A DNA stretch of 64,000 nt from Phellopilus nigrolimitatus (Eukaryota; Basidiomycota; Agaricomycetes; Hymenochaetales; Hymenochaetaceae): the NCBI GenBank assembly GCA_021029095.1, contig JAJOHG010000010.1:744001-808000 (forward strand), in the 5' to 3' direction. Position 1 is the first letter of the stretch. Every line of letters starts with the position of its first letter. This document shows positions 31,769-43,882 of this stretch, piece after piece. The notes beneath the pieces are model-generated. The model had not been told where the DNA came from, did not search any database, and was given only the letters and a program-made list of their open reading frames with translations. The position numbers and the translations under genes are program-made.

Positions 31769-34239
31769 ATGTCTGCACAACGCACCACACAGACCGGAGA
31801 AGCTACGGGTGTTTCTTCGCCCCCTTCTAGCCTCCGTAGAGGCCATGCATGTATAACTTGCAGGTAATGTCCCTTTCATTGTTTTGCTGCGAGAGACCAG
31901 GTGTTTTACATCTATTTCACAGACGGAAGAAGATGGCACGCATTCTCGCGCTAAGGAATAAAATAATTATTTACCGGCTGCTATAGAGATGTGACGGCGC
32001 CCGCCCATTTTGTGGTCAATGCGCATTAACTCGCGGGCCGAAAGACTGCGAGTACACCGACAAACAAGGGCGTACACACATTGAAGCCCTGGAAGAGCGT
32101 CTGCGCCTGCTCAGGTCCCGAGTTAAAGAACTCGAAACCCAGTCCGAGAACACTTCATCTGTGTTATTGCGTGATCCCTACGCAAATTTCCGTGGCGGCA
32201 ATAATACGCATACCACTACCAGGAGGTCGGAAGAATCAAGCATCAATGCCTTAGATTATGGAGGTATGTATCAATGTAGTTACTGATTAGACTAAGTTAA
32301 CCTCATTTTTTTTTTCTTTTTAAAGTGTTTACGGGTATCCGTCCGCCTTCAAGGTAAGCAAACCTATAGATGCTTACGTGTAATTCCAACTAATTGTTCG
32401 GCAGCTTCCCTAAAGACGCTTCGGTGTCAAGTGAACTTCTCGCTCAAATGGATGATTTTGACACCTTGTGAGCTTGTCCCAAATGAATCGACACAACGTG
32501 ACAATTCAGCTAATGGGAATCAAAAGACTTCAGATTTTCCTGCCTCATTCACATCGTCTCGGATTCGCCCTGCACATCCCGACCCTGTTAGATGCCTTTA
32601 AACTTCCCTCGACACACCAGTCACGTCCGCATGGCTTCCTTCTCGCCACCATCTCTTTGTGGGCAGCCCGCATCTCCCAGTCGCCCCCACTCCTTGAGTG
32701 CGAGCCCCGCTTTCTCACGATCGCACTGGAATCCGTTCCTGCAGCACTAATGAGCACCGATGCGCGGCACCGCGTGCAACTCGTGCAAGCTGAGATCCTC
32801 CTCGCACTCTATTTCTTTAATGACGGGCGCCTATTGGAGGGACGTTACCACGCCTCCTCTGCGATGACAACGGCTCTGGGCTACGGGCTGCACCAGCTGG
32901 GTACCCGTGCTCTTTCCCCCCAGGATTCTGCAAGTCCCAGAATTTCTGCCGTTAGTAAGCTAGCGGTAGAGAGCCTGCGCTTGCCACGGCCTCAGGATGC
33001 ACTGGAACTCGGAGAGAGGATACGTGTTTTCTGGCTTACTTTTGCGATCGACCGGTGCTGGAGCGTGGCATTGGGTTACCCGCCATGTCTAATAGACGAA
33101 CAATCGTCTGCGATGAATATTGAATATTACCACGCCGCTTCCTAGGAAAATTGAGGATTCTGAAAATGTAAGATTATTCAATTACTTCTTATTCATAACG
33201 ATCTCTAGAAGTCATGGATGAGCGGCAGACGACTGTAGACGAGATTCTTGCATCTGAAGGTTCTACTGCGCGTATCTTCAAGGTTCGGCGGATTATTCTA
33301 GACTTGCGCAGCCGTCATCTGTACATCTCGCATGGGTGGTCGGAGCAGCGCTGTTCGAAAGGGCTACCCGTTTGGTGGGGAATCGAGTCGACGTCGACTA
33401 TGGTCCGGATTTTTCAGCAATCCTTTCTCTATGCTAACTGCCATTCTGTAGACAACGACACAGACTTTCTCCAGCGCGTTATCGTCCTCGATGCAGCCAT
33501 CGTCCAGTTCAATGCCGCCCTCGCGTTAGGCTCCCTGTCCCCGGGCTCATCGATCCTTACAGGATTTCCAGAACCTCTGGTGGTAACAGACGAGAGGCGC
33601 ACCCTCGCCCTGGCACGTAACCTCGGGCACGCAGCAATCATTCAGCTGCACAATGCGCGAGCGGAGGCGCTCGTGGAGGGCCAGGGTTCTTCTGTGGTGT
33701 GGGCACGGGTCCGTGGCGCCGCGCGCCAGATCGTTGGTTTGATCCCTCAAGGGCTGCTTGTGCAAGAGGCGGAAGCAAAGGACGACACGGCGCTGGAGAT
33801 GGACTTCGTCATCGGTGTACGTTCTAATATTTTCTTGAAGCGAGACAATACGGTCGCTAACTTGAATGATTCTATATTGTTATTGTAATATGTAAATCTA
33901 GATCGTCTGGCTCTTCTGGCTCTCCGCCTCACGCATTCGAGGAAGGAGCTCGAGATTGCCCGAGTTACAGCACTACTTTCCGCTCCTTTAACGAGCGAGG
34001 CAAACTTGTATACCGACCTTGGAGATAAATCCCGTCATGCTGGTGCTCATATAGAGGCGGATACAGCTCAGGCAATAATCCAAACAGAGGCCGAGCTAGA
34101 GACTTTGTACAGCGCGATATCTGCGCTCGGAAGAACTTGTCCGCTTATAGGTGCGTCTGCGGTCCTGTTATTCAAGATAACTAGGTATTTTGGGCTGAAA
34201 CGTGTCTTATCATGTGTGAATCACCCTGGCTGCTATTGA
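31769..34239 (+). CDS. Zn(II)2Cys6 fungal transcription factor
   Basis: A nuclear regulator with a binuclear zinc cluster near the N-terminus: CITC-RRKKMRC-DGARPFC-GQC-ALTRGPKDC, that is CX2CX6CX6CX2CX8C. A coiled-coil-like IEALEERLRLLRSRVKELE follows, then a fungal-specific middle region (FLPHSHRLGFALHIPTLLDAF, VQAEILLALYFFNDGRLLEGRYHASSAM, ERIRVFWLTFAIDRCWSVALGYP). The cluster is assembled from three exons; the intron at 31936-31986 splits KKM from RCDG and starts with GC. Near 33130 the frame must slip by one base to read TTPLPRKIEDSEN, and no normal intron explains it. The last exon starts near 33902 and reads RLALLALRLTHSRKEL to a stop at 34239. Target genes are unknown. Confidence 0.75.
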
Positions 34240-35806
34240 CTGTTGCCTGGGAATAGCGACCCAGCTGGCGGCGTTGCAGGAAGACGCCATATAGAACATA
34301 CTTTCCAGCTTTCTCATTTATAGAGCAGCTTAGACGTACTTTACGCTCGTTCCAGTATCCAGATACGGGTTCCTTGTACTCAATCTATTCCCGCAGCAGA
34401 TATGCGTTTAGAATACAATATGTTAACGTACAGATGATTTGTGTTGCGAGTTCTCTGCTCATCCCCGCAGGTATACGATAACCGGCTTCGTTTCCTCGAC
34501 GATGCGCCCATTTATGTGTGCTGAGCGCTCACGGCCATGAGTTGGGCCCCGGAAAGCTCTAAGACACGAGGGTAGCTTTGCCATCATCACCAAGAAGCAG
34601 AGTAACACATCACTTGGGATTCGGCTCTGCCGACGTGACGGTAATCTTGCCGGAGTCTGTTACTGTAGGCTTCCAGGATATGCAAGCGAAGCGATGCATC
34701 CAGGCTCCTTTTTGCGGTGTAAGACTCTCAGACATGGCCGGCAGTCACTCGCATGAATTACCGTGTGAGTTCCTTTCGGGCTGCCTGGCTACTAGAGACG
34801 TGCCGGGCATACACGCGGCACAGATCCTGCATTGCAGTGTGCGTCTGCAACGACATAGATGTGATGTAGCACTGTGTGAGAGAAATTGTCCGCAAGGGTG
34901 ATGGGGGCGTTCCTGCAGATCGAAAGACACGTACGGCGCTCGCAACGACAAGATTTATCTGCAAATTAAATTAAACCAAATTAAATTAAATTAAATTAAA
35001 ATACAGCCTGACATAAATGTTTGGCCTGAGGATACAAGGCAGGTAGAGCTTCATCTATGGAAGCTTATAGAAATGAATACCAACTGAAATCAGGAACCGA
35101 GGTAAAATGACGGTTGCATGACTGTTCTTGATGGCATACGTATCGTTGCTGACACCGAGTAAAGGGATCCGCGGGTCCGTGTGGGAGCCGTAGGATAGTA
35201 GCGCTGAAGAAATACGCGAGATCAAGATGCAGATAATGGTTAAACAGTCAAACTTCCAGACAAGGCCAAAAGAAAGACAGTAAAGACTGGTGGTGACTGT
35301 GAGAAAGCCACAAAAGACCCACTAAACGGTCCAAATTTGGAAACTGAGATTCCCACACCACGTATCAGCCACCGGTGCCGACTTGACGCCCCTAACGACA
35401 GTAGAACGGTGATACCATCGCAGTGACGAGAATTGTGAGTGCTGCTTATATGAAGCGACCGCTTCGTGTCTCCCGCCTGACGAGTTCGCCCTCGTCTCCT
35501 CTTCGATCTTCTCTCACCCACTTTCTTTTCTAATCCATCTTTCTTTGACAATTTTCGAGCCAGGTGCTTGCATACTTCCTCTCCTTTCCATCGGCCGCCT
35601 GCTGCGTTCTCGACAGGGAGCTCGGCACCGATTTGCAAGAAATTGGACTTCCTTTGTTCCTGGTTCCGAAATCATCCTGCGTCCGGCACGCTGCGCATCT
35701 CACCCTCCGGTCACACACCGCGTCCACATAAGCACCAACTCTCCGATCGGCATCCCCATTCGCATCTGCATCTACACCTGTTGTATTCCTACATCCACGA
35801 CCTGCT
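34240..35806. other. Intergenic, 1.6 kb
   Basis: No gene recognised. A short (TTAAA)n run lies at about 34963-35000. The last few hundred bases are the noxR promoter and 5' leader. Confidence 0.6.
34963..35000. repeat. ATTAA pentanucleotide microsatellite
   Basis: Imperfect AAATT units in tandem, about seven copies, with one CCA interruption. Confidence 0.8.
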
Positions 35807-37931
35807 ATGTCTCTCAAGGCCGAGCTTGAGACATGGGCCACTGCACTCAAAGCATACGACGAGGAGGACTTCGAGAAGGCGCTCGACCTCTTCAGCCGCA
35901 TCGCCGACTCATCCAAAATCCTCACGAACATGGGCCTTATATACGCGACGCTGGGCGAGCACGAGGCGGCGGTGGAACAGTTCAATGCGGCCACGCAGCT
36001 GGACCAATACCTTGCTGTTGCGTGAGTTTTCCCGTTTCTTTTCTTCTGGCCTACTCTCGGGAGCCTGCGGGCGAGGAGGGAGATTTAGGCGAAAACGGCG
36101 ATGTGCGAGTGTCAGGCGTCGCTGTGCTTGGCAGCGCCTTTGCGTGCGTGGTGTCGCCACGCGACTGTGGATATACCATATATGGTAGCTTCCGCCTGCC
36201 GTTTTTACTTTTTAGGAATTCGCGTGGCGTCGGTCCTCTAATCCATCCATCTGAATAATTAATTCTGCAAGTCGACTGACAATTGTTCATTCATAGCTAT
36301 TTCCAGTGCGGCGTCTCCAACTTCCTCCTTGGCCGTTACGATCTCTCCCTGCGCGACTTCGACGAAGCGCTCCTGTATCTTCGCAACAACCAGGCGATGT
36401 GACTATCCAATTATTTATCTTCTCCGTTTTCTTATTTATTTATTATTTTTCGCACAGTAATTATGAACAACTTGGGCTCAAATTCAAGCTCTTTTCTGCA
36501 GAGGTGCTGTTTAACAGGGGGCTCTCGCATATCTACATGGGTCGTTTAGATGAAGGCCTGAAGGACATGCAGGAAGCGGTCTCTGAAAAGGCCACTGACG
36601 AACATAATGTCATTGACGATGCGATCGCGGATAGAGGAGAAGGATACACTGTTTTCAGCATCGTAAGCACAATCAGATTTTCATGGCTGACAAGTTTAAT
36701 TACAATTCTTGTGAAGCCCGTCGGCATCCTTTACCGTCCGTCGGAGAACAAGCTCAAAAACGCTAAAACGAAAGACTACATGGGCAAAGCAAAGCTCATC
36801 GCCACCGACAGCGTGGACGAGGCGTACACCGATTTCTCCGGCGTCACCCGCAAAGGACGCGGCTTCACTGGTACGGGCGCTCCGATCGACGGCCCTGGGC
36901 TCAGCCGCAGTCAGACAGCGCCTTCACCACGCGTCCCCGCAGCCGATGACCCGAGACGTCCCAGCAGCCTCACGCGCAGCCGCACCGCACTCCCGGTCGC
37001 AGAACGCGCCAGCCCCAATGCCTCTCCTGGCGGCGCGGGCCTGCAGCGCAGTGCGACAAGTGTGAGGCCGGGCGCGGGTGCAGGCACAGCGCTTGGCTCC
37101 GGCTCCGGCGCGGAGCTTAGTCCGACCCGCCAGCAAGCTGGCTTGACCCGTGGGCTCAGCGTGCGCAAGGTGCAGTCGCCTCCCCCTGCGCCGATAGTGC
37201 CGCCGCCACCCCCAGAGAAATGTAAGCTTTGGGCTTCTTTGTCTGAAGATGCCAAGCTAATAAATTTGTTCATGCAGCCGGGGGGCCCCGCCTGACGGAG
37301 ATTTACGACGACTACGGAATTGGGTACACGGACGAGCCGCCGCCGCCGGTACCTAGTCTCCCGACGGGGCAAGCACGCGTTGCCGCGTGGGCGCGTTCGA
37401 ACGCGAACCCGGGGGCCACACTGTCGCGCGCGGTGTCGTCGCGTGCGCCTTCCGCGTATGGATCGAGCGCAGCCAGCGTGCGTCGCAAGCCGACGCGCCG
37501 CCCGACCCTGGGACGCGGACAGAGCCGGTCAGGGATGAGCTCGTACGAGGAAGATGAAGAAGGATATGTCAGCGGGGAGTACGATGATGGCCCATTCGAG
37601 CTGACAAAGATTCGCATCAAGGTATATTATTCTGTCTTTCTGTTGCGAGACAACTGACCCATTATTTGATTTCGTGTAATAGATTCACTACCAGGATGAC
37701 GTACGCGGGATGACGCTCACCCCTGACACGCCATGGGAAGAGTTCGTCCAGCGCGTGACGCAGAAGTTCAACAAACGTCTGGACGGGCTTACGATGAAGT
37801 TCAAGGACGAGGATGGCGGGAAGATCACCCTCCAGGACGACTCCGACTTTGAGCTGGCCATCGAGACGGCACGCGAGCTCGCGAAGGGCAAAGCGGAGGG
37901 CAAGCTTGAGATCTGGCTCGTGGATACCTGA
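35807..37931 (+). CDS. noxR: NADPH oxidase regulatory subunit NoxR (p67phox-like)
   Basis: NoxR activates fungal NADPH oxidases with Rac and Cdc24, driving localised reactive oxygen production in hyphal growth and development. TPR repeats occupy about the first 200 residues: MSLKAELETWATALKAYDEE, ILTNMGLIYATLGEHEAAVE, YFQCGVSNFLLGRYDLSLRD, LFNRGLSHIYMGRLDEGLKD. The segment VGILYRPSENKLKN corresponds to the p67phox activation region. A Ser/Pro/Arg-rich linker with PPPPPEK follows. A C-terminal PB1 domain (KIHYQDDVRGMTLTPDTPWE, KFKDEDGGKITLQDDSDFEL) ends LEIWLVDT. The first intron (36022-36296) is unusually long at 275 nt; the others are short. No frame breaks. Confidence 0.93.
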
Positions 37932-39210
37932 ATCCTGGAAATTATTGTCCTTTTTCGATTTTCAGGTCATTGTCTTGACCTTTCTCCTTTGCTTCTTGCT
38001 TTCCTCTGCCTCGTCTCCTTGGGTTGTTCTGCGCGTACTTATCCTTTGGTTTCTTTCATTTTCTTGGCACCCTCGTTTCGTTGGGATTGGGCTGGGTGAC
38101 ATTGTCAGGTCATCGTCTGAAATTTATAATGTCAATAGTCTCTTCGTGATGGTATTTCTTCGTGCTCGGTCATATCTTAACGTAGACTATATCCTTCTTG
38201 TTCTTTTACTCAGAGTCTTTTGAACTTCCATTTTCCACTCCTTCCTTGCACTTGCCGCGCTATTTAGCTCACCTTACGTATGAAATTGTAATTCCTCAGA
38301 GCTTGACTTGCTAGACACGTTCAGCGCTGAGTACCTCTATTCCTGCCTCTTGTCTGTTCTTGTCGTATTTGTTGGTCTGATGTTATTGTGTATACATGTA
38401 GGTTTGCCATGTATTTGGTCTAAGAAAGGCTTTCGGATAAATGTTGATACAACTCGCAACTCTGAGTTCGGTTTTTGGTCACGAGTTCTTCTTTATGCAT
38501 GAGCCCGCTCCGTTTTGCTACGACTCGCATCTGGTGAACCCTCGTCTGACGCGTCTTGCTCGTCGAGGTTAAACACGGATTTCAGCATCATCATCATCGT
38601 ACCCGATGAGATCTAACACATGGCTTTTTGCTCCTCATCGTCCTTGGCATTGCACTAGAAACCTGGAGAAATGCAGCTGAAGAGCGTCACGATGGTGCAC
38701 ACCTACAGGTATTTCTGAGATCGGGTCCGCTCCTTCTGTCTAAATCCATCATGTTATTAACGGAACAGCTAACTATTCCAGACACGGAAGCCTGACTTGA
38801 GCCTCTGCATCGAGGCTCACTTTCTCCGTTGAATACTAAGTGAGAGCTCCCGTGCGCTTCGAGACTATTCGATTCTTTTTCTGTGCTCGGCACGAGGTCA
38901 CGAGAAGTGGCGTTCCTGGAGAGAAGAAATACTTACGAGATGGGCTAACTCTCTGGTCCGCTGGATACCCCGCCTTTTTCTGCATTTGACAAGCGAAACT
39001 CTATGGACGATCAGTGGGCCAATGAAACTGAATGAAGAGCGGCCCGTGACGCAGCGTGTATTGGGGGTTATAGAGCAAGAGAACTGCGGGGAATGGCTTT
39101 TTACTTGCCGTTGACATCTTGGTCTCTGAATTGCACTGCTTTTCTCCCCCTCTTTGGACGGGACTTAGCGCTGGCGAGCGCCTCGTTTGATTAATACAGC
39201 AGACCTTCTT
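37932..39210. other. Intergenic, 1.3 kb
   Basis: noxR 3' flank and MFS2 promoter. Short frames only, including a hydrophobic 64-residue one at 38308-38502 with no context for a gene. Confidence 0.55.
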
Positions 39211-41989
39211 ATGAACTCGAGGATGACTTCTGGCGGCTCCGTAGACGAGACGAAAAAAGCAACTGTCGAGGAGACAATCATCCACAGCGCGGACGACAAG
39301 CGGCCCTCACGGAAAGGCGAGGATGGCGCGTCCGAAATGACAAGAGCATCCTGGACGCCGGCAAGCGCGCGGCTGAAGAAAGACGGCTTGTCCGCAAGCT
39401 GGACATGCGTCTCTTGCCGTGCATCATTCTCATTTTTATAATGAACTACATCGATGTGAGTGCGTTTCTATTGTATGCTGTTCTTCAGTCAGATATTTCG
39501 GCACTGAAATGTTACTTTCAGAGGACCAATATCACGACTGCCAGATTGAAAGGCCTGGAGCAAGATCTGGGCTTGACAGGTAAGTCCTTTCTCATTAATC
39601 GCCTAGTGTATACTACATTTCTTTTCCTCCGCAGACCTTCAGTATGATACGGTCGTAGCTATTCTATACGCGTCATACTGCCCTGCCCAGATCCCCTCGA
39701 ATATGGTGCGCGTCAAACATGAACACCTATCTTCATTCTTCGTTTGCTGACTATTTTGCACTGAAGTTTTTAAACCGAGTGACGAGGTCCGTGAAAATCA
39801 CGCCTAGCGAAGAGAACTGAATCTCTGACCCTGTACGAAGACCTTCTTTTTACATTGGGGGATGTGTTGTCTTATGGGGGCTTACGAGCGCCCTGACAGG
39901 CGTACGTCGCTCATCTAGCTTCGTCTCGTCATGAACAGAATTCGATTAGTAGTTCTTCAATCCAGGTTACACACAACTACGCCGGTATTCTTGCTTGCCG
40001 AGTCTTCATTGGTCTTCCGGAGGTGTGTCGTCAGACGAAATAAGAGCCTATCAATTTATCAGACTCCCTTTGGTTAGGCGGCATTCTATCCTGGTGCCAT
40101 ATACCTTCTATCTCGTTGGTACACTCGTAAGGCGAGGCTCCTGATCTTTTCCGGTTCCGGTCTTGTAGACTTACGCTTCTCCAGGAACTGGCCTTCCGCT
40201 CCGCCATTCTTTACGGCGGTCTTTTGATATCCAACGCGTTCGGCAGTGTAAGACAGCTTGAATATGTCAATTTCATGAACACTGACAACGGAGCACATGA
40301 TTCATTTTAGTTGATGGCTGCTGGGATACTTTCTAACTTGGAAGGAAAGAGAGGGATACGGGGATGGAAGTGGTAAGTCTGCCGAGTACTCTTCTGACAA
40401 GTAATACTTAGAATGTATCGAACCCCCCCTCACCCGGATCTCAAAGGTTGTTCTACATCGAGGTATACTTCAAATCTGTATCCTTTTGTCGCCAACTCCT
40501 CATATTGATTTCTGGCAAAAGGGATGCATCACGATTACTATTGGATTCTTTTCCATGTGAGTCATTGGAATAACCAACCGTGTTCCGTTACTGAAATTCA
40601 TTACTAGGTGGGCATTGCCCGACTACGTTAGACGCCTATGCATAAGTACTATGTTATGATCTATAACTGAAAAATAAAGTCCAGCCGAACAACACCCGTT
40701 GGTTGAGTCACGCAGAGCGCCGGCTTGCTCAAGTGCGTCTTTCAGAAGATGCTGGAGAGGCAGACCAGGATCGTGCGGGAGACTCGTGAGTATACGCAAA
40801 ACCTGAACTTGCATTGCGTGGTCAGTTTTCTCAATTGTTTTTCGACCTATGTCGCCAGGATGTGGGCGGGGTTTAAGATGGCCTTCATGGACATCAAAGT
40901 GCCCCTCTTCGCGATTATGACCACTTCTCAGCTGCTCGGCCTGAGTTTCGTCAATTTCTTCCCTACGTACGTCCTTCCTCCCTAATATTCAGAGCATATT
41001 GATATAGTAACGTCTATTGTTTATAGCCTCACGTCGACGCTTGGGTTTAGCACTACAATCAGCTTGCTGCTCGCTGCGTAAGGATGCTTTTTATCGAAGT
41101 CGATTGAGTATTTGGCTGATAAGCTGTCAAGGCCTCCATGGATTTGGGCGACAATTGTCTGTTGTTTGAATGCCCTACACGCTGGTGAGCTGCTGCCATG
41201 ATATAGACCTCTTTCCCGGCTGAACTGACTGCGCACAAAATTTATTTCTTAGACAAGTCCGGGGAACGGTTCTACCACATCGCAGTCCCTTGGTGGGGCG
41301 TCATCATCGGATACATCATCGGCGTGTCCACATTCTCTGTCGGTGGGCGCTATGTCGCTATGTTCCTGATGGCAAGCGGTTATGCTGGTACGCCAGCCTT
41401 TCTCAGTTAAGCGTATAGAGAGCGCGGTGGTTTGAATGGCGCCGCAATTTCGTTTTTTATGTAGGCTTCGCTCTCACCCTGGTTTGGGTGTCGAACGCGA
41501 TTCCCCGGCCGCCCGCCAAACGCGCAGCGGCGATCGGGATAGTGAACGGATTCGGCAACATCGGGAATCTGTGCGTGTTCTGTCGCCTCCATGCGGCCTT
41601 TTTTTTTTTTTTTTTTCTGTCCCGTTCTGACGGATCTCGTGTTTCCGGTCGCAAAAGGATCGGCTCGTATGTCTGGAAGACGGCGTGGGGCCCGGAGTAC
41701 CACCAGTCGATGGAGATCGGGATCGCCGCGCTGGTGTTCAGCTCGGTCCTCGCCCTCGGTACGTAGCGCGCGCGCGCGCGTTTCGTGTTCCCCTAACTTA
41801 TCCGTTCTGACAAAACTTTCTGTAGGCATCCGGTATATCCTGATACGCGACAACAAGCAGCTCGACGAGGACGAGCTGGGCGCGCTCAAGGGCGCGAACC
41901 GCGAGCGCGTCGAGGAGGCGGCCCGCTTGGAGGGGATCACGCTCGACGAGGCGATGGAGCGAAAGCGGGGGTTCAGGTACTTGTACTGA
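39211..41989 (+). CDS. MFS permease 2, allantoate-permease (Dal5/TNA1) type
   Basis: Full-length paralogue of the permease at position 1, expected at the plasma membrane with 12 TM helices. Exons read DAGKRAAEERRLVRKLDMRLLP, NYID/RTNITTARLKGLEQDLG, LQYDTVVAILYASYCPAQIPSN, a VVLWGLTSALTG helix, NYAGILACRVFIGLPEAAF, YPGAIYLLSRWYTRK, ELAFRSAILYGGLLISNAFGS and NLEGKRGIRGWKWLFYIEG. Then WAGFKMAFMDIKVP, VPWWGVIIGYIIGVSTFSVG, FALTLVWVSNAIPRPPAK and a tail ending GFRYLY. The intron at 40132-40184 starts with GC, as in the paralogue. The N-terminal start (MNSRMTSGGS at 39211) is one frame off from DAGKRAA; a one-base indel near 39325 or an unseen short intron is needed. It lies 1.9 kb upstream of lactate dehydrogenase 2 on the same strand. 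Confidence 0.85.
41597..41614. repeat. Poly-T run within an MFS2 intron
   Basis: About 18 consecutive T in the intron following the GNIGN segment; a (CG)n run follows at about 41766-41780 in the next intron. Such runs are prone to length error. Confidence 0.7.
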
Positions 41990-43882
41990 TGTATAGGTGA
42001 TTTTGTTGGCTGCGAGATGTACGTTCCGTTTTTTGTTTTCTATTTTTGTATGTAAACATAGGCCTGTTGTATAAATTGATCGCAGCAGGATGCAGTGTCA
42101 GTGCGTGTGGTTCCGGATAAAGGGAGTGGCTCAGAACTCCACAGTAGGCATAAGCACGTCTCTTGCTTTCACAGCGACATACCTTGCCGTTCCGAAGTGC
42201 TATTATCGTGTGCCCACCCATGAATAAATAGCTAGGGGCATCCCGAAGGTGAAATTACCTCAAGAGATTCCTTATTTTATTCTACTCCGCCTTGACTTTG
42301 TATGTACCGTATCCATCACTTGAAACCTGACGCCCTTGGGGTGGGGCGAGAGGTGGCTGACTGGTTCCCGGAGTACTATGAATTTGACGCTTCGACATGA
42401 CACACACACTGGCATCTACAAGATTTTAATTTTGATTTTTAGATGAGATCTAGAGCTGCGAGGTGTTGTGACAGTGGAAGCCCCAGAGATGTGTAATTCG
42501 AGAAGGCGAGCTCTATTAATAGCGAGTCGCACGATAACAGATTGTTGCTCGGCCGATGCTGTACGTGGGCAATTCCGACGACCGAGAGCGCAAAGCATCA
42601 CACGAGAAGCTCGGTTGGTCCTCGATATGGACTCTTCCCGAAGTGACAATCTGCGACGTCCCACTTCGTCCGGTCGAGAACACGTCGACTTGTGGGAAAC
42701 ACGGAACGCTATCAGCACGACAGACTTCGGGTTTCGTCCAGATAATGTTCTGGGTCCAGAAAATAATCCAGACACATTGAGGTTCAAACTCTAAACACGG
42801 AACCCCGCACGGTCGTCTGCAGCGAAACCAGAACAGACGTAACGACAAGCAGTTGATGCCCAGTGAATAAGACCAAGAGGCGTGTAATCGAGCATTCCGA
42901 CGGAAGGAGGCGGAAGGGCGTCGTGTGGAAGCGCCCACAGGCGCCCACACGGCCGTCGGAGATAGCGAGCGGATAGCGCTGTACTACCGCGGATATGAGG
43001 GAAAAGATCAGGTAAAGAAGCGAGCCAAGCGCAGGCTGCGCGTTGGCGGAACCTGGTATTTAAGCAGCGGGAACGACGTCTGTTTTGCCCTTGGATCCCT
43101 AGCCTGTCGGCCAGGTGCACGCAGCGATTTTGGCTCGAGGTCCGAATCGCCCGGCGCCGATGCCTGAAAGAGGCCGCTGCGCACACCGCGATTGCGCCGA
43201 CGTCCTCGAAATACGCACCGGGCGTGCCTTGTGAACCTTCTAAATGGGTGGTGAGTTATTTCAAACTCGAGAAAAATGCATGGGATAGCGGAGAAACGTG
43301 CGCACGACTCCGAGACTCCGAGTCGCCGCCCAGTGCTGATTTTGCGGTTTGCCACGCAGCCACACGCGATAGACAGTTCCCTCCGGCCACAGCACTATAG
43401 ATACCCCTCGTCTCGACAAAGTTGCTCGTAACGCACACCTAGTGAGTGGTCCAGACGGCACCTGAGCTATTTTTCCGCGCTGACTGAGTGTGCGTAGGCG
43501 AGTCAAATTTGCAGAAGATAAAGAGGAAGGGACATGGATTTCACTTCCGTTGCGGCTCTCCGCTGAGCGCTCTCCGCCCACAGGTGTGCTTTTGCCATTG
43601 CAGAAAGTAAGTGACATAAGCTGGGCTGGGGCATGTAGGAGGTCATGTGAGCGGTGCACGTGATTGTATTTGACTGCCCCGCTTGATGACGTAAAGCGGG
43701 GAGAGCCAGTCGGCTCTGTGCGGACTCCCGGGAGTGCCGCAATTTCGCCGCCGTCCATTGGTCAACAGCCGCCTATTTATTTCATGCTCGAATTCTCTTA
43801 AATCTTAACCACCATCCTCGACGCTGTCCTCGCATCTACCAGCCACAGAAAAGCTGAAAATTTTCGAAATAAATCTGGAGCT
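41990..43882. other. Intergenic, 1.9 kb
   Basis: No gene recognised. Overlapping open frames on both strands in 42410-43760 share no family motif. It holds the lactate dehydrogenase 2 promoter. Confidence 0.55.
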
